A stretch of DNA of 64,000 nucleotides from Hydractinia symbiolongicarpus (taxonomy: Eukaryota; Cnidaria; Hydrozoa; Anthoathecata; Hydractiniidae): positions 6,014,001-6,078,000 of the forward strand of contig NC_079886.1 of the NCBI RefSeq assembly GCF_029227915.1, in the 5' to 3' direction. Made by a program: the position numbers and the translations under genes. The notes under the pieces were generated by a model, which had not been told where the DNA came from, made no database searches, and was given only the letters and a program-made list of their open reading frames with translations. Below are positions 61,179-64,000 of this stretch, piece after piece; position 1 is the first letter of the stretch, and every line of letters starts with the position of its first letter.

Positions 61179-63930
61179 TTATTTCAGCGTTAGTTTTCGT
61201 CTAGTCACAACATCTCTTGATTGGTTTAACTCTTCTTCGAGTTTATCTTTCTCAGTAAAGATTTTATTTATTAACGAACTTCCAGCGTGATAAGAATTTA
61301 GAAACAGAGCATCAGGAGATTTCCTTGTCATATCGTCATTTGCATGGTCCCATTCTGTTCTAATTGGAACAGAAAATGGTATTTGATCATCGATATGTTT
61401 TAGTTGCGCTTGACTGGTCTTGCAAACGCTAGATCTGTCTGCATTGTCCCTTGAAGATGTTCTTCTATCCTTTCTGTTATAAACTACTCTGCAATTTTTC
61501 TTAGGAAATTCTGGTGATTTATTTTTCCCCTCAAATTGATTTTGTTTCGTAGATGGAACCATACAGCTACTAATGCTACTAATGTGAATTGATTTGCAAT
61601 ACTCAACTTCGTTCTGTAGAGTTTTGATGTTTTTATAGCAGCGTTCCAGTGATTCTTTAAAAAGGAAGTTTTCTTTTAATAACTTGGCCATATCCTAGGG
61701 CAAAGAAATTGGTTTATTTTACATTGTGAATGCACCTAAGAACAGCTAATTTTAATTTGTATCATAAACACTTTTTTTATCTTTAGTCTAAGGTGTAAGA
61801 CTCATTTTGTAAGATTCAGCCACTCTAAAAAAGTTATATTTTTAAAATGTCTCTATTTTCTAGATTATGAAATTCTTTACATTTCATACAAAAATTTTGT
61901 GTGACTTAAACATTGTTTAAAACCTCTTCAATTTAAACATCACCTTTCTAGATATTCGTTGTATCAATTCAGAATCTCTGTGTGTCAAGATATCGATACA
62001 AGTAAATTTAAAGAGACATCACGTGTTAACGAAATTTAAAAACAATATCCGCGAAGTCTTTTCTCTTACCTACCTATTAAGGAATTTTTTCGACACCTGT
62101 GAACACTGTTCTCAATCACCCGGTTTAAACTTAGCAAGCGTCAATATTAATCTCATCTTTTTACCTTTTGATAAATCGATGCAAGGACCAGTAACTCATT
62201 GACAAGAAATACAAGTTGAACAACAGTTTATGTGGAAATACCGGGGACTTACCGTGGTAAATATAACCAGCATTGCCTACTCCATCTCTGATAAAATTTT
62301 TTTGCTTATTGAGATTTGCTGTAAATAATTCCCTTCCCTTAAATTCTAGTAGTTAAAATACCTCGGTAAAAGAGATTTGGAAATGAAAAATATGTCGTAC
62401 CTTTTTATAGTGGTCGATTTCTCTGTTTTTTGCATATTTTACGTAACTGACCAATTCTTTTAGGATGTTTTCAGAATGTTGTTTTTCAACAAAATTTTCA
62501 TTTATGTTGCTATTATCAATCTGTTGGTGATGAAATTCACAAGGCATGTCTTCTTTGTTTACTTGACTGCTTTGATCTTTGTTTCTCGCTTTACGACGGA
62601 TTAACGTCGAAAAGTTTTCCATCAGTTTAAAAACACCACGAATTCCTTCATCCCTAAACAATTTATCCACATCAGTACTTTCTTTATCAACTTTCGTGTA
62701 CAATTTCTTAATATGTGATTTTAAATCCTGAACTAATGTTTCATATTTCACTTGTTCATGTTTCAATAAATAATTTTTCTGACTGCATTTAGACAGCAAA
62801 ATTTTGTTTTCTTCGCTTAAACTTTTGATGTTCCAATCAAGCCGCTCCAGTTTTTCATGATATTTTTGTGTTTCTTGTCTATTTTTGAGGCACTCTTGTT
62901 CTAAGTACGACATTTCTTTGCATGTTGCTTGAACCACATTGTCAATTTCATCTAGTAACATACAACATTGACTGTTAGTGCTTGAAAGCGATTTAACTTG
63001 AGCCTGAAGTTTTTCAATTCGTTTTTTATATTCAAAAATTTCAATAGCTTTATTTTGAATGGTTGTTTCCAGTAAATCGCCTCGCCGTTCTTGATCGTTG
63101 CATTTGGTGACCAATTCTTCAATTTTAATGCATTTTTCTTCTATTTCTTTCTCCATTGTTTTATCAATCACATTATTGTTGATATCTTTTACAATAATGT
63201 CAAGCGATTTATTGTGTTCTAAACTGATTAAACTTTTCGAAGATTTTCTCCAAAATCGTAAGGAAGATTTCCGGCGTTTTTTCGTTTTCACATCCTCCAT
63301 TTCCATTTGAATATCAGCTGTCACGTTGTTTTTTGTTTCTAGTTCGCTTTTAATTCTCGTCAGACTTAACTTTGCTTTTAATTCTCCCACTTGTTGCGAA
63401 TGGTAACTATCGGCATTTTGGATGTACTCATTCAGTAACCCATTATCGTGTTGTGCCGAATTCAACTGCTCACATTTCTTCTCCAAGGCTTCAATAAGTA
63501 AAAGTTGTTCCTTGTGCTTCGTTTTTGCAATGTCCAACTGGTTAAAAAGTTCATCTGTGCTTACTCGATGTGATTCTTCTGACAGCGCGACTTCCTGCCT
63601 ATACTTTGCATCAAGTAAATCGCATAATTGAAATGCTACAGATATATCATGCAACATGTCGTCTCTTCTTTGAAGTTTCTGGAGGAAACGTTTCAAGTTT
63701 TCTATTAAATCGTGTACACCCAAATTTGGGTTCACTTCACCGGGAGAATCATGTGTATTGGACATTTGACTTGATGCAGTAACAGTTACAGATGTAATGC
63801 TTGATAAACTATTATCGTCACCTTCAGCAATATTAATATCATCGTTGTGGTCAGTTGGGATTAGCTCACAATCTGTATCTTTCATTCTCTTGCTTGTTTT
63901 ACTTGAAATGTTTTCTTCATTGGCTGTCAT
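61179..63930 (-). CDS. Coiled-coil protein of unknown function, two exons
   Basis: Exon 1 is 62401-63930 (donor AAAAAG|GTACGA, phase 0); exon 2 is 61179-61694 (acceptor CCCTAG|GAT). Joined they give 681 residues. After an acidic N terminus, residues about 75-500 are largely helical heptad sequence (NLKRFLQKLQRRDDML, KIEELVTKCNDQERR, IEKLQAQVKSLSS). A basic patch, KTKKRRKSSLRFWRKSSKSL, near 215-235 could bind acidic membranes or nucleic acid. The second exon starts with more coiled coil (MAKLLKENFLFKESLERCYK), then low-complexity sequence, and ends EKDKLEEELNQSRDVVTRRK. I do not recognise an orthologue. The start ATG is directly preceded by TTACTTAG, so an upstream 5' exon may exist outside the window. 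Confidence 0.75.
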
Positions 63931-64000
63931 CTAAGTAAAAAAACGTATCTACTATCAACAAATGCTTTTTGAACACACCACATAAAAAAGAAGCTTTTAT

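Overview
This window looks like AT-rich nuclear DNA from a cnidarian, possibly a hydrozoan. That is an inference from three things: intron-rich animal genes, transposon proteins of types common in cnidarian genomes, and large AT-rich intergenic stretches. I cannot name the species.

Five host genes are supported, all on the minus strand. (1) 1-1826 is the 5' part of a coiled-coil / FHA-like / ankyrin protein, with three exons visible and the rest outside the window. (2) 13009-27613 is a complete gene of 23 short exons that I rebuilt by joining splice sites in phase. It gives a 668-residue protein that is recognisably MTBP, the Treslin partner in replication origin firing. (3, 4) 33778-34371 and 40330-41028 are two single-exon group A bHLH transcription factor genes. 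They are recent tandem duplicates and share a conserved upstream block. (5) 61179-63930 is a two-exon coiled-coil protein I do not recognise.

The rest is mostly transposon debris. A broken Ty3/Gypsy element with about 124-bp LTRs (2381-6899) abuts a LINE 3' fragment. A 2.2-kb element with inverted ends lies between TTAA sites (7861-10072). MTBP introns hold two minisatellites, a long (TA)n tract, foldback elements and retroelement fragments. Just upstream of MTBP is a nested stack: a LINE split by a Tigger/pogo-like DNA transposon, which itself contains pieces of other LINEs (27727-31125).

Further right are head-to-tail Helitron-like monomers ending in a hairpin plus CTAG (about 43640-44129, and inverted at 46273-46430). 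There are also two members of one inverted-repeat family (44458-44518 and 54192-54968), a tRNA-derived SINE inside a palindromic element (47835-48267), and a decayed repeat ORF (56346-56880). Large parts of 31-33, 35-40, 48-54 and 57-61 kb show no gene I can support; regulatory DNA of the bHLH genes could lie there. I found no tRNA, rRNA or CRISPR.
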